Part shown: positions 31,400 through 43,309 of the stretch, one piece after another | How the letters are laid out: each line of letters opens with the position of its first letter | Position numbering within the stretch: position 1 is the stretch's first letter | Assembly (NCBI RefSeq): GCF_000149955.1 | Contig: NC_030992.1 | Span: 1,643,073 to 1,707,072, forward strand | DNA length: 64,000 bases | DNA from: Fusarium oxysporum f. sp. lycopersici 4287 | Taxonomy: Eukaryota; Ascomycota; Sordariomycetes; Hypocreales; Nectriaceae | Direction of reading: 5' to 3' | Made by a program: the position numbers and the translations under genes | Notes under the pieces: model-generated | What the model saw: only the letters and a program-made list of their open reading frames with translations | Database searches by the model: none | What the model was told of the DNA's origin: nothing

Positions 31400-33475
31400 A
31401 TGGCGACACCAACAGCCGCAAAGCATGCTTCACAGCAGGGCCGGACCCCCTCGCAACTCGCCGCCGCGACTCCTCCTGTATCAACTCCCTTCTCCAATCC
31501 TGCCCATGTCGTCTTTTCGCCCAGGGGGCCACGATCATCCCCTCAACAATTCAAGAAGTCACCGGCCGCATCAACCTTGATGGCGCACGCCTCCAACGCT
31601 CCTCTCAACTTCGATAGCCCTTCCACAGCTGCCGCAATGGGCGCCCTAGGAATTCCTAGTGGGCTCGATATGGGTCTCGATAATGTCGGTGTTGGTGGCC
31701 TGGGCTCTTTGGGTGCTCTGGCGAGTGAGGATGATAAGTTGAAGCGGCTGGAAACGATCATAGCCACCTTGGATGTAATCATATTGTTCCCTATGTGATT
31801 AGACGTGTTGCTAATTCAGTGTAGCAGAAGAAGGGACTTGTGAGCGAGGCAGGACTGGAGCGCCTGGCGCAGCGAATAGGACTTGACTGCCTTTCGGAGG
31901 ATCATACAGCACCCCGATGGCCGAAAACAAAGAACTCTTGTGATAGCAGGCTCAGCCATTCAGCTGGAAATCACCCTGCACAATAATATTGTCGAGAATA
32001 TATCACTGGCCTTCCCTGAATCTGCTCGCTCAGTCACCGACCATGTCACCGGAGCAAGCGAGATTCTCTTGAGGGACTTGCAACTTCTTCCAAACCAGAG
32101 TCCATTGACAAAAACTCTTGACAAGTTCGCGGTCAACCTCGAGCGACTAGCCGTCCTTGATAAACTTAGCATCATCCCTGGTCTCGACTGTCATGAGGCA
32201 TTGGCTGGTATTTATGTGAGCTTAGAAAGGCTTCACAAATGGGATGTTGCTCGGCTTCGTGATGAACCCGGAATGGGTGGCAAGCCGGACAGTGAACTGT
32301 CTACCATGGCGATGTGCACGCGACATGGCTACCCCGTTATGCATTCAAAAGACCGAGTGGGCCTCGCACTCCAGTACTGGAAGGCCCTTCGCCTCGTACA
32401 GCCAACCAACACTAAGATGGCTTCATTCACTTCTTCTCATGAACCGGTCTGGTCTCTTCTCATTGGGTGTGCTTCAACAGGAGGCATGGGTCACATGCCT
32501 GTTCGAGTCTCTGAGGATTGGATCTCCAAGGATGTGGTGAAGGCAGAGCCCTCGATGGACCCTAAGCGTCCCAATCTGGACTGGCAGGAACCCGATAACG
32601 TCGTGCTTCCGCACTCAGAAGAAAACAAGGATGCTAGCATGGAGATGCTCCAGCCAGATCTCTCAACAGCCAGGGTGCCACAGGTTATGTTCGTTGCCAC
32701 CTTTGACCCTCCTGTCATCCTGCCCCAGAACGACTGGCTCCGGTTGCACTCATACGCCAACGTTAACGCAAACCCATTGTTTGGGTACTCCCCAACTTTC
32801 GACAGCCTTTTCTTCCCTATTCCCCCTGGAAGTGCTCAGGACCCTAGCGAGCTCCGGGCAATCTCTCGCAGCCGTGATGTCCGCATCTACGACAAAGATC
32901 AGAAAGCTATCATTAAGCCTCATCAGAACACGTTGTATATCTATAAGCAAATATATTCACAAGTGGTGACTGAAATTCCATTCTCTCATCCTCAGCAGCT
33001 TATCGAAATGCTCCCCCTGCTTCGACAGTATGCTTTTGTCGCAACTTTGCTAGAGAACAGCTTTGGATCACAGACGAACGAAGTTGAGGGATTACCCAAG
33101 CAAGGAAACACCGCAGCGCCGGTGCCGAAATCCAATCTAACTACCAGAGATGAGTTGGCGGATTTTATGAAATCAACTTCTGTGACGGACGAGCATCCCT
33201 CTGCTGTGCCGGAGGTCAAGCTTGACGTTACCCTGTGGGTTCATCCGATTCCACACCTTCAAGTTGTCTTCCCATTCCGAAATTCCACTGCCAATATTAC
33301 CTTAAAGGTACTCGAGGATGGAATTGTGGAAGTCGTCGAGGAGAATGTCATTCCTCGTGGCGACGATAGTAGAATGAAAGGCAAAGAACTTACGCGGGCA
33401 GATTTGGGCAAGCTGCTAGAATATATGGAGGATCTCTGCAAATGGGCAGAATGGATTCGGACAAGACTTGCATGA
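31400..33475 (+). CDS. MED1: Mediator complex subunit 1 (Med1), with an internal frame break
   Basis: The ATG at 31400 opens a disordered Ala/Pro/Ser N-terminus that ends in SEDDKLKRLETIIATLD. An intron (31775-31824, or to 31827) follows. The next exon reads KKGLVSEAGLERLAQRIGLD in the fungal Med1 style. It then loses frame at CCCC (31912-31915); dropping one C restores the frame APDGRKQRTLVIAGSAIQL. The large Med1 domain runs to 33475, with LHKWDVARLR, VGLALQYWKALRLV and a terminal DLCKWAEWIRTRLA. Med1 sits in the Mediator middle module that bridges activators and RNA polymerase II. Alternatively, GTGAGC...CATACAG (about 70 nt) could be spliced out in frame, but this removes sequence that looks conserved. 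The product is about 670 residues. Confidence 0.85.
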
Positions 33476-33674
33476 GTCGTTGAGACTTGACATGGAGGTT
33501 GGAAAGGAACTAGGAGTTGAACGATACCCTCTAAGTGTCATACGAAGTGGATAGGCGGAGAAAACTGAACGACTTATGCTACCATCGCACGAACCATACC
33601 TTTCCTCATGACACGACAAAAAGCCCGACTTCAATGTTGATAAACATAATAGATCTCAAAGCCTAGGCCTAGAT

Positions 33675-34945
33675 TTAGTCATCAGCGAGGTAACCCCTCA
33701 GTCCCGCCATTGCATCACGCTGCGGCTTCCCTTCCTCCTTAATCTTCTTCACACGAATTACGCTGTCGTCCAGAGTGCGTATAGCACAGCTGCCATCGCC
33801 TTGATCCCAAACCCGAGTCTCCAAGACAACCCCAGTGTCCTCAAGGAGGCGGACTTTTGCTCCATGATTCCCGATATCCTTTGAGGATATGGTCTCAGCA
33901 TCTTGGAAAATTAAACGCTTTTTATCTCCCTTCTTGTTGACAGCATGAGTCCATACAGACCCAAGAACTCGTACCCTTCGCACAATGTCATCCCCTGTCC
34001 ACTTAGTCCATTTTATATGTCCATCAGCCTTTGTGACCTTGGGCGCGTGGACGAGCTGCTCGTCGCTCAGCTCTTCTGCTCTCCATCCTGTATTCTGGCG
34101 AGGCGGCACATAGACTCCATCTCGTAGACCTTGAATTAACATTTGCGCTCCAATTGGTGCCAGGAGGCTTGTCAGTTCTTGGACGGTGCAGCCTGGAGGT
34201 ATCGATATTCCGGGACGGGAGGTTTGAGACAGTATAGTTCCATGATCGAAGATTCTGTGGTCTAGTGTTTGTAATGAGATTCCCGTGTAGTCATAACCTT
34301 TGAGAATCGCATGGTGGATGGGAGCAGGCCCACGAAGACTACTTTTTGTTTAGGATTCTGGCGGAAGTATGCGGCATGAGACTTACTCAGGGAGCAGAGA
34401 AGGATGCACGTTGAGTCCGCCGTATTTGGCCGAAGTTAAGATTCTGGGCGGGACGAATAGTCCGAAGGACACTGCTATCACAAGATTTGTTCCTTCAGGG
34501 AGCTACTGCATTTAGTCACTGAGTTCCCAGGAAGTGCTCAGCGAGGAAGCACGCAAACTTACATCCCATCCTGTGAAGGTTTTGCGCTGGTGAATATTCA
34601 ATCTCAAATTTTCTGCCAGCAACTTACAAGGTACTAAACCGATATAAGTTAAACGTCGTGGTTTTCTCATAGATTTGACGTACCTTCTCTCAGTGTTTTG
34701 AAACCTCTTCCCATGCGTCTTGGCGGCAAAACCATAACATCCAACGACTCTACAAGCTTCTTATTGTGGCGATGCTCTTCATGAAGAGCTTTCAGAGATG
34801 CGCAGCTGAACTCGTCGGATCCGCAGAAAAGAATGCGCAATGGGTCTGACGAGTTTCGAGGCACACTTTGCGAGAAGAGCCTTCGCCATGGAGGAATTTG
34901 CACATCGAGCAATGATCTGGATTTGGCAACGCTGAATAGAATCAT
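33675..34945 (-). CDS. FMT1: Methionyl-tRNA formyltransferase, mitochondrial
   Basis: Four exons (34945-34684, 34633-34563, 34502-34387, 34338-33675) join in frame to 370 residues. The N-terminus is basic (SLLDVQIPPWRRLFSQSVPR), a likely mitochondrial presequence, then LRILFCGSDEFSCASLKAL. The catalytic loop is GLNVHPSLLPDLRGPAPIHH, with the family's Asn and His, and the later motif FDHGTILSQ carries the catalytic Asp. The C-terminal domain spans the last about 130 residues. The enzyme formylates initiator Met-tRNA with 10-formyl-THF for mitochondrial translation. The exon 2 boundary creates GRGFKTLREVPCKLLAENLR and the exon 3 boundary joins FTGWD to LPEGTNLV, both family-like. It is convergent with MED1, 199 bp between stops. 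Confidence 0.9.
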
Positions 34946-35670
34946 GCTCTCAGTTTAGTATTGAACCACTTTAAATTTCTTCGTAACTTGTCGGCGCATC
35001 AATATAGGTTGGCAGCCTGAAGTGACTATAAAACAATCGCGTTTGTTGCATCTCCGCTTATTTGCATTGAATTTTTGGCCAGGAAGATCTATCTCACTCG
35101 CTTGAACCGAGCAGAGCCTGAGAACGGTTCAGAAGGAACTCTACGCCATACACCAACCCTTGTCATAAAACCTGGCAGTTCTACCAAATTGTTTTGTGCT
35201 TTAATTGTTCTTCATTTGTTCATTTTGCCAAATAGGCTGCTATGGGTAAAGACATCACTCATATAAAGACGTTTGCTGCATATAGGCACTTTTGGAAGCG
35301 AGTAAAGAACCGATGGGCTATTATGTATTTGAGAACTAAATAGGTAGGTAGTAGGTAGGAGCTAGAAGAACCTGGGATTATTAGGTGATTGTGAACTGCG
35401 AACCAAAGCTCAAGACTGTCCAAAAGTAATGTACGTGGTTCATAGACTAGAAATTGAGTTTCTATTGCTATCTTTACCCGCATGTAAACATAGTTATCTG
35501 GCTAACAATTCATTACATAAGACTTTAGTTGACAGTCCAACTGCGTTGTTATGAAGAATCACACTTATTGAAGCGATGTTTAGGTAGCCCCTGGCGATGG
35601 CAAAGAATAGTCCGTCTTGTACCCAGCAACTGGATTCAGACAGTGGATAACATGGTTTATTTTGATTTGT
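34946..35670. other. Intergenic, 0.7 kb
   Basis: This holds the FMT1 promoter and the SFM1 3' flank. It contains a cluster of TAGGTA/GTAGGTAG words at about 35340-35360. No gene is seen. Confidence 0.5.
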
Positions 35671-36519
35671 TTAGAAGAGGTCATCCACGGCCTTATCGGC
35701 GTCTTTTTGGATCAACTCGACCATGCCCTAGAGTAGACTGTTAGGTTCTGGTGAGCATGGCTGAACGGGTTCACAAACCTTGGGCATGATAGGCTTGCCG
35801 TCTTCACCCTGTACATATCGGAAGGGCATCTCGGTACTCTCGTGTTCGTTGAATTTGAGCTCAGGGAAGTCCAGGTAGGGCACCTGATCAAGTGGCACTG
35901 GTGGTTATCATGAGCTTCCGAGCTGCAGGGGCCTAATAGGCGGATGACGAACCCTTGTCTTGAACAACAATACGAGTAACCCGGACGGCCGTATCTGTTG
36001 TCATCTGCTTGGGGCCAAGTCTGCGACCTTCAAAGCCCTTCTTTCGAAGCTCCGAAGTACGGTCTAAGATCTCCGGTTAAAATGTATTTCAAAAAAAATA
36101 TTTTGTGAGAGTCACAAACCTCGAGGAGGATCATCGCCTATCACACAAACATGAAACGTCAGTAACAGTACGTCGGCCGTTCCTCATGCTTTTTACGTAC
36201 CAAGGATACCTCCAAACAAGAAGGCATCAAAGTTCTCACCATCCTCAGGAGAGAGATCCAAGGCGGCTGATGGATCTAGCAGGCAAACTCGCGACTTGTT
36301 GGCGGCGTAGAGCTCCTCAACACCACGCTGCTCAGCAGTGAAGGCGGGGTTACTGGCCAGGTCTGTTGGAACCTGGAACGTAGAAGGCAAACTGGAGAGG
36401 ATGAAAGAACCATGAGTCGCTTGTGTCTCGCGTGCAATGGCCAGATATTCGAGTTCGGACCAAGGGCCTAGCTCTGGGTCGAGATGCTCGACAATAAAAG
36501 TCTTCCCAGAGGCTGCCAT
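35671..36519 (-). CDS. SFM1: Protein arginine N-methyltransferase SFM1 (SPOUT family)
   Basis: Five exons (36519-36201, 36137-36120, 36063-35953, 35897-35779, 35727-35671) give 207 residues. The N-terminus MAASGKTFIVEHLDPELGPW, then SELEYLAIARE, matches yeast Sfm1 (IIEHMEEGFSEWVILEY-like). Further conserved blocks are SFILSSLPS, RVCLLDPSAALDLSPED, FDAFLFGGILGDDPPRDRTS, GRRLGPKQMTTDTAVRVTR and MPFRYVQGEDGKPIMPKGMV. The SPOUT knot with bound SAM is expected around FGGILG and MTTDTA. Yeast Sfm1 monomethylates Arg146 of ribosomal protein Rps3. The 18-nt second exon and the junctions were chosen because they recreate GDDPPRDRT. The ATG (GAAATGGC) was chosen because upstream in-frame codons lack an ATG. 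Confidence 0.93.
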
Positions 36520-37642
36520 TTCTTCTTTGTTCTCTGGCGAGGGGCAACGCTGAGTAAAGGTCAGTGGCGCGTACACTAGGCAAGTAATGGTGGTAAATAC
36601 TGAAGGACTGGGCTATTGATTGATGTCTTCTGATATTGATAGAAATTCAGTTGCACCTTGAATATGAGACTTTACAAAAGTGAATGTGGTGGAGACTCTG
36701 ATTGGTTTAGTTAGAGAGGGTTTTGAAACTCCATACCTACCTTATTGAACTGTCTAGCTTGGAAGTTAGTTCATAGGTAGCCTGAAGCAATAGTGATCGT
36801 CAGTAGATGCACCAAGGTTTTTATTTCATTCCTCTCGCCTTTCCAATATTGAATATCAATACTTCTTATTGATTTGAACTTGATCATAAACGTAAAAGAA
36901 TGTCGGAAAATAAAAACAGCAGAGCAAGCCAGTGGTGATTGATCATTGGAGGTCATGCAGTTGATACATTGATAATGAATACCGTTTACTAGTGCCCTTG
37001 CCACTTTGTTGGTGCTATTTGGGTCCGACCTTCACGAAGTTGTTTCTTATTGACTACCAGTAGGAGCAAAGTCAACAGCGTCACGATACTAAAAAGACAA
37101 ACATGAACACGCCCGCCAACACGCACCGACATAAAGAAAGCAAAGGCTATGTATTATTGATTACGTCGGAGTAAAATAAAAAGAAGAAGAAGAAGAAGAA
37201 GAAGAAGAAGAAGAAGAAAATGCGTGGTACCTATGGACTCCAGAGTAGGTAGCCCAAATTAGAGGCAAATGCCCGGTGGACCCTTGTCTGGAGGAATTAC
37301 CTCCCTACCTCATCCACTGCAACCAGAATTAAAGCGCCAAGCCACAGCTGCGACCAGCGACAGTACGGAAGCTACAGCATCGCCCCCACTAGAACCCGTC
37401 CCGGGGTCCCGAGGGGCCACCTCATCTCTCCTGGACTAGGTCCCAAGTATTGGATTGTCCCTTTATCAAGCAAGGCACCTTCATTCCAACAGCAACTCTG
37501 ATTGCTTTCCATGTCGTCGACAAGGAGGACCTCCAATTCTTTGTCTGTTTAACCTTCACAGTCCATTGTCATATAAGTACTCACCCTTACTTTCTGTGTT
37601 CTTTTAACATTACCCGCGGCGTCCTTCGTCCGCAACTTCATC
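36520..37642. other. Intergenic, 1.1 kb, divergent promoters of SFM1 and KEX1
   Basis: No gene is supported. It contains a GAA/AAG microsatellite (37182-37218) and a TACCTA/TAGGTA cluster near 36740-36780. Confidence 0.5.
37182..37218. repeat. (GAA)n microsatellite, about 12 units
   Basis: An uninterrupted trinucleotide tract in the KEX1 upstream region. It is likely to be polymorphic in length. Confidence 0.9.
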
Positions 37643-39610
37643 ATGGTTGTCAAATCCATGATTCCGTCCCCGAGACGATGGGCTGCCCTTGTCTCCTTCT
37701 GCCTCGCACCAGCTTTAGCCGTCGCTGTAAACGATGCGACCACAACAAAAGCTGCAGCTGCCGACTACTATGTTCGCGATCTTCCGGGCTTGCCTACCGA
37801 TGGGCCCGATGTCAAGATGCATGCTGGGTTAGACAAACCGTTTCCTCCCTGTACTCCAGGCTTACTGACGCATCCGCGTGCTTTTTAGTCATATCGAAGT
37901 CACCCCAGATACGCATGGGAACTTGTTCTTTTGGCATTTTGAGAACCAACACATCGCCGATAGACAACGGACTGTTATTTGGATCAATGGTGGACCAGGC
38001 TGCAGTTCAGAAGATGGCTCCATGATGGAAATTGGCCCCTATCGGCTCAAGGATCAAGACCATTTGGTCTACAACAATGGCTCGTGGAACGAATTCGCCA
38101 ACCTGCTGTTTGTCGATAACCCTGTAGGCACAGGCTTCAGCTCGGTCGACACCAATAACTATATACACGAACTTAAGGAAATGGCGGATCAATTTGTCAA
38201 ATTCCTTGAGAAGTGGTTCGCTCTCTTTCCCCAGTATGATCGCGACGATGTGAGCAACCTCTTCCTTATGGGCATTTCAATTTGCTAAGAACAACGCAGA
38301 TATACATCGCAGGCGAGTCTTACGCCGGACAGCATATCCCCTACATCGCTAGGGCTATTCTCGATCGCAATATGAAGAATCCTACAACCGCATGGAGCCT
38401 GAAAGGGCTGTTGATCGGCAATGGCTGGATCGACCCAATCGAGCAATATCCAGCTTACATTACATATGCCATTCAGAAGGGTCTGATCAAGAAGGACTCC
38501 GACGAGCACAAGCAACTGCAAGGCGATCTGCGCAATTGTGAAAGAATGATGGCCTCGGATATTGGCCATGTGGATTACGGCGAATGCGAAGCTATCTTGT
38601 CAAACATGCTCAGGCTAACCAAGAACGGTGACGGCGATAATGCATGCGTTAACATGTACGATGTGCGACTGAAAGATTCATACCCCAGCTGTGGCATGAA
38701 CTGGCCTCCGGATCTGGTGCACCTAACTCCTTACTTGAGAAAGCCCGAGGTTACGAAAGCCCTTCACGTCGATGGCATTAAGAAATCTGTCGGTTGGACC
38801 GAGTGTAACGGTGCTGTTGGAGGCGCCTTCAACGCAAGGAAGTCTAAACCCTCGGTTGATCTCTTGCCCGCTCTCCTTAAGGAAGTCCCCATCATGCTCT
38901 TCTCCGGAGCCGAAGATCTCATTTGCAACCACATTGGAACCGAAAACATGATTAGCAAGATGGAGTGGAACGGCGGGAAGGGTTTCGAAGTAACACCCGG
39001 TAACTGGGCTCCTCGGCGTGACTGGACTTTTGAGGACGAGGCAGCTGGTTTCTGGCAAGAGGCCCGGAACTTAACATATGTTCTTGTCTATAACTCTTCC
39101 CACATGGTCCCTTTCGACCTTCCACGACGAAGCCGAGATATGCTGGACCGCTTCATGGGCGTTGATATCAGCAGAGTTGGTGGCGACCCTGCTGACAGTC
39201 GCATCGATGGCGAGAAGGGGCCAAAGACCAGTGTTGGCGATGCTAAGAACAGTACCAAGACCGCTGACGAGGAACACCAAAAGCAGTTGGATGAGGCCAA
39301 GTGGGCAGCATACTACAAGTCTGGCGAAATTGTTCTGGTCATCGTCGTCATTGGTGTCATCGTCTGGGGATACTGGATCTGGCGTGAACGTCGCAGGGGC
39401 GCTGCCTATTCTGCTTTGGCTGATCACGATCTTTCCAGCCGACCCAACGGCCATCGAGCCAAGTCACAGCCTGGTGATCTTGAGTCGGCGGCTTTTGATG
39501 AAAGCGAACTAGACGATTTGCATGTAACAACACCGGGAACTAGCAACAGTGCTAGGTTTCCAGCGAATCATGACAGTAGCGAAAAGTTTGTCACCAAGTA
39601 CGCCGAATAA
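37643..39610 (+). CDS. KEX1: Pheromone-processing carboxypeptidase KEX1
   Basis: Exons 37643-37827, 37889-38249 and 38300-39610 join to 618 residues. It is a serine carboxypeptidase (S10) of the late Golgi that removes C-terminal Lys/Arg after Kex2 cleavage. The signal peptide ([18 protein letters not shown]) is followed by [11 protein letters not shown]. Catalytic residues are Ser189 ([10 protein letters not shown]), Asp388 (GAEDLICN) and His450 (SSHMVPFD). The oxyanion region is [14 protein letters not shown] membrane helix ([17 protein letters not shown]) near residue 570 is followed by an acidic cytoplasmic tail. Size and order match fungal Kex1. The ATG at 37643 is preceded by TTCATC. 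It is convergent with DRE2. Confidence 0.95.
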
Positions 39611-39995
39611 TGGAAAACCAGCGGTCATGGATGGGCCTCGTTTCTACCTGGACAAGATTCTTCTGGTTGTATAATTTAGCTGGCGCCCTGGTTCTTTTGC
39701 ATAAAGTGGTTGGTTGTGTCACAATTGGGAGGTCTGGCGTTTTCCTTATATTCATTATCGCGAATCAAGTCAATTTTTGTCATCATCTAAGTTGGTAATC
39801 CTACGCCGACAAACTCCGTATCTAGATCAGAGCCCTCCGTGAAACCTTGCCCCGAGATCCTTGTGACTTGCAGCCTGTGTATCGTGTTCCATGTTCCAAA
39901 GCAAACAATCCACCTATCAAGTAAAGCTTGTATTTACGCCTGCAGTGCTGCGCCGTCGTTGTCCATGAAGAGAGAAAGAGTGTATAAGTCAAAGT
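39611..39995. other. Intergenic between convergent KEX1 and DRE2
   Basis: Shared 3' flanks. Nothing else is seen. Confidence 0.5.
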
Positions 39996-41047
39996 TTAGA
40001 GTTGCACATCGTTATTGAGCAGGCGAACTTCTTCGCCTGGCTTGAAGGGAGGAAGGCCAATATAAGGGCATCCGTCACAACGGAAAGCGTCGCCAAGGGA
40101 ACAGTTGCCGCATGAGCCGACCTTACCTTGCACGGTGAAGTCGATCTCGGCCAGGTCGTCTGTTGCCAGCTTAATGCTCTCAAGTTTCTTGTCGGCGGTT
40201 GCGCGTTTGTCGGCGTCTTCGGCAGCAAGACGTTCGGCCAAACCACAGGTGCAGTCCTTGCAGGCCCGACGACGTTTGCCAGCCTTGGGTTGACATTCGG
40301 CAGCTAGTATGTTGTCAGAATCGTATTCGACTACGGAAGCACTTGCTGGGGTTACCTACGGATATTGATGGGTCTCGCGAGATCCGCTTCAGTCATGAGA
40401 GTATCCTCATCAATTAGGTCGTCGTCGTCAAGGTCGTCCTCAAGATCGATGAAGCCGACGCCGGCGGGGACCACTGGTTTCGATTTCGCCTCAGCGGGCT
40501 TCCTCTTCAGATTTAGAGGAACAGAGCCATCTGCGAGAGGAGCGGGCTGGGATTTCTTCTTGCCAAACTTCAGAGTAATGGCTCCGTCATTCTCACCGTA
40601 ATCGGGTTTCTCAAAGCCACCCCGCGATGATATCAACCCGGCCAAAACCGCTTCCTTTGACAAAGTGGACTCCTCCAGGCTGTTGCCATCTTGAGACTGT
40701 AGGCGACCGCTAGGCTTGAGGGACTCGGCGACAGGACCAAGGACAGTTCGGTTCATCAAAGCGAGGGATTCGCCCAGCATAGAAGAGGCATCGGATAGGA
40801 CCAAGACAAGATCGTAGGTGGAAGGAGGTAGTGTGACCAATCCTAAGGAGAGACGGTCAAGCATCTGGAGATCGGTGACGGAGCGATCATAATCGGCGAG
40901 GACGGATGTGAGGGCGTCGGAATTGGAAGCAAGAGAAGGAGGCGCCAGAAGAAGGGTTCGCTTGGGTGGCGAGGTAGATTGGACAGACTTTGTGACAGGC
41001 ATGACGAAGTCGTCACTGGGATCGATCATGAGGGTCGCGGGCGCCAT
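39996..41047 (-). CDS. DRE2: Cytosolic Fe-S cluster assembly factor DRE2 (anamorsin)
   Basis: Exon 1 (41047-40360) and exon 2 (40303-39996) join across a GTAGGT...ACTAG intron, giving 331 residues. The N-terminal methyltransferase-like domain covers residues about 15-145. A linker ([20 protein letters not shown]) follows. Fe-S motif A is rebuilt by the splice ([20 protein letters not shown]). Motif B is [20 protein letters not shown], and the C-terminus is [16 protein letters not shown]. Dre2 receives electrons from Tah18 and acts early in cytosolic iron-sulfur assembly. The ATG at 41047 (GCCATGGC) was chosen over upstream codons with no ATG. Confidence 0.95.
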
Positions 41048-43309
41048 GGCGAATGAATACACAGCAGAAAGGCAAAAGCAATAAGGAGGAGGGAACAAGA
41101 GAGTAGAGAGAGATGAGGGACAGGACGTTTTTAAGATCTCTAAGGTGATGTTAGACCCAGACTTTTTGACTCGGCGGTCGCTGGTGTCCTGGATTAGTCA
41201 AAGAACGGCAGTACCGTGCACGGCCAACATGAACTGTGCAATATGCCCTAGTATACGAGGGACTGTACCGTGTGGCCTGACTATCAGATGAACGGTACTG
41301 CATCTGATATCAGGGTTGCGGGGTCATTTTTCTGCTTTTCCACGGCGGGGGGCTTTTGGCTTCTTCGAAGGGGCCCTTATTCCGACTGCGGAGACGCCGA
41401 GTAGTTCTGCCGAATTAAAAGGTCGTTACGAGAGCCCATCATATTGGGGATGGCTTTGCAATCATGCAGTCACAATCAGTTGTAGCTGATAAGTTGATAA
41501 CGAAGTAACCTCTAAGAATTGGTGTTTGGTGTTTCCGTTTGCATTTCCCGGAGATGCAAGAAATTTGTGGTCTTTGATGGCTACGAGTTACCTGTCAAAC
41601 CATACGACTCGGCCTTTCTCGCCCCTGTTTGGTTTCGAGCTCTTCTTTTCTTCCACACTTCAATTCTAGGTACCTGAGCAATGGGTAGCTGACATATGAT
41701 CATTGGTAATCCGAGCCAAGGGTGGGGGGAGATGACGGCTCGGAACCAACTACCGTAGATATTACAGTACGGGTCGGGAACGGGCGGTGGGCGATGTCGG
41801 ACCAATCCCGAACAGTACGATTGCTGTTTGGTTTTGATATGCGCCATTGCCATAGGTTGTCACTCTGCTCCTGGGCTCAATCTCGTGAGCGGATGACACG
41901 GGCGTGGGAGCCGCGATCCCGGCCCTCAGCTTGTGGCCTGCGGCCTTCGTAGCCTCCCATTTCATGTGGAATTGTGGAGAGTCTTTTTTCTGGGGTATTA
42001 AACCTTGGAGTGCTTATGAGGTTATCCCCCTTCGTAATTGTGAGGCTCACAGTGACTGACTGGTGTTTCGCGGAAAAGGCAAGTTTCTGGTGTTGCACAA
42101 CAATTTTGATACAGCTCAAATCTCACCTGATCTTTTGTACTAAAAGCGTTCTCAGTTATATTTTTCAGTCCCGTATAGTACCTAGGTCGTTCGTGACGGG
42201 TCATTGGTTGAATAAACAACTTGATTTGATCTCGTGTTACGCCATCTGGGTGTGACAATGTCTTGATTTCTAGCCTTTGATTTCATATTATAGCAGCAAG
42301 AAGAAGAGTAGCTCAACTTTCTCTTAGTAGTATCAGTCGATTTGTATTTTTCGTCACCGGTATATTCTCTCGGTATAAACCATATAAGTGGCAGGCGTTG
42401 CTGAGTAGGATCTAACTACTAGGTACCTAGATAGGTAATATTATATTGACAAGAGAACATTTTTCATATTATTATCATCGCATGCTCTTCCTCCTGCTCC
42501 TCTCCTATCTATAGTCTGTATCAAAGTCTGCAATATTCCAGTGCTCCGGTGCCTTTACTGCAGCCAACTGATTGCCAGTGCTTGCAGCTGTCAGTGGCCG
42601 GCACATTTTATTTCTCCTTCTTGATTCATTGGATCATGGAATAAACAAAGGCGTGTGTTTCTGATAAGTGCTTGCCCCAGGCAACAGTGATTCACTGCCT
42701 TCTTCCATCCTGCTCTTTTTTCCCTCCTTCCACTAGGTTCTCTTCTTCTTCCTTCCTCAACCGCATTTGCATTCCTCAACATCTCTCATCCGCATAAGAA
42801 GGCACAGGATCCTTGCGCTTGGCTTTGAGAGATATCTCTAAGAGAAGGCTCTGTTTTCTTTCTCCTCTTTTCAACTCTGAGTGCCCTCGTGCTGAGAAAC
42901 AACTTGCTGTTGTCTTTGCTGGTCGACGCTTCCGTTGGTAGTCAGACAATACTCAATCCTCAAGGTACGTAGAAGCTCAGCTTTCTATCTCATCTCATAT
43001 GTTTTCTGTCCATCAAAATTCCCTGTCATCGGAACCGTCGTGAGAAGTTCTGCTGCTTGGCTTTGTGGCTATTTCACGTTTCACAGTACTCGTCGGCTAC
43101 TTTTCCGCGTTCTGCTTCTCATCTCGGGACATGTTTTCAGCTGCTTGCTGTTGGCATCCGTTTCCAAAGTTATTTTCTCCCTCTCAGAAGCTAGGGAGCC
43201 TTTATTACTTCGTTCCCTTCTGCATTTGTCGTTACTAAACATTCATTTCATCTCTGCTCACATATAGTAACAATCGCGTTTAGACTCGAGCTGACGATCT
43301 ACTTCCATC
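41048..43309. other. Intergenic, 2.26 kb, with CnjB-like gene leader
   Basis: No supported gene. The last 700 bases are pyrimidine-rich. A probable 5'-UTR intron (42965-43267: GTACGT donor, ATATAG acceptor, about 300 nt) precedes the CnjB-like start. TAGGTA/TACCTA words cluster at about 42413-42440. Confidence 0.45.
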
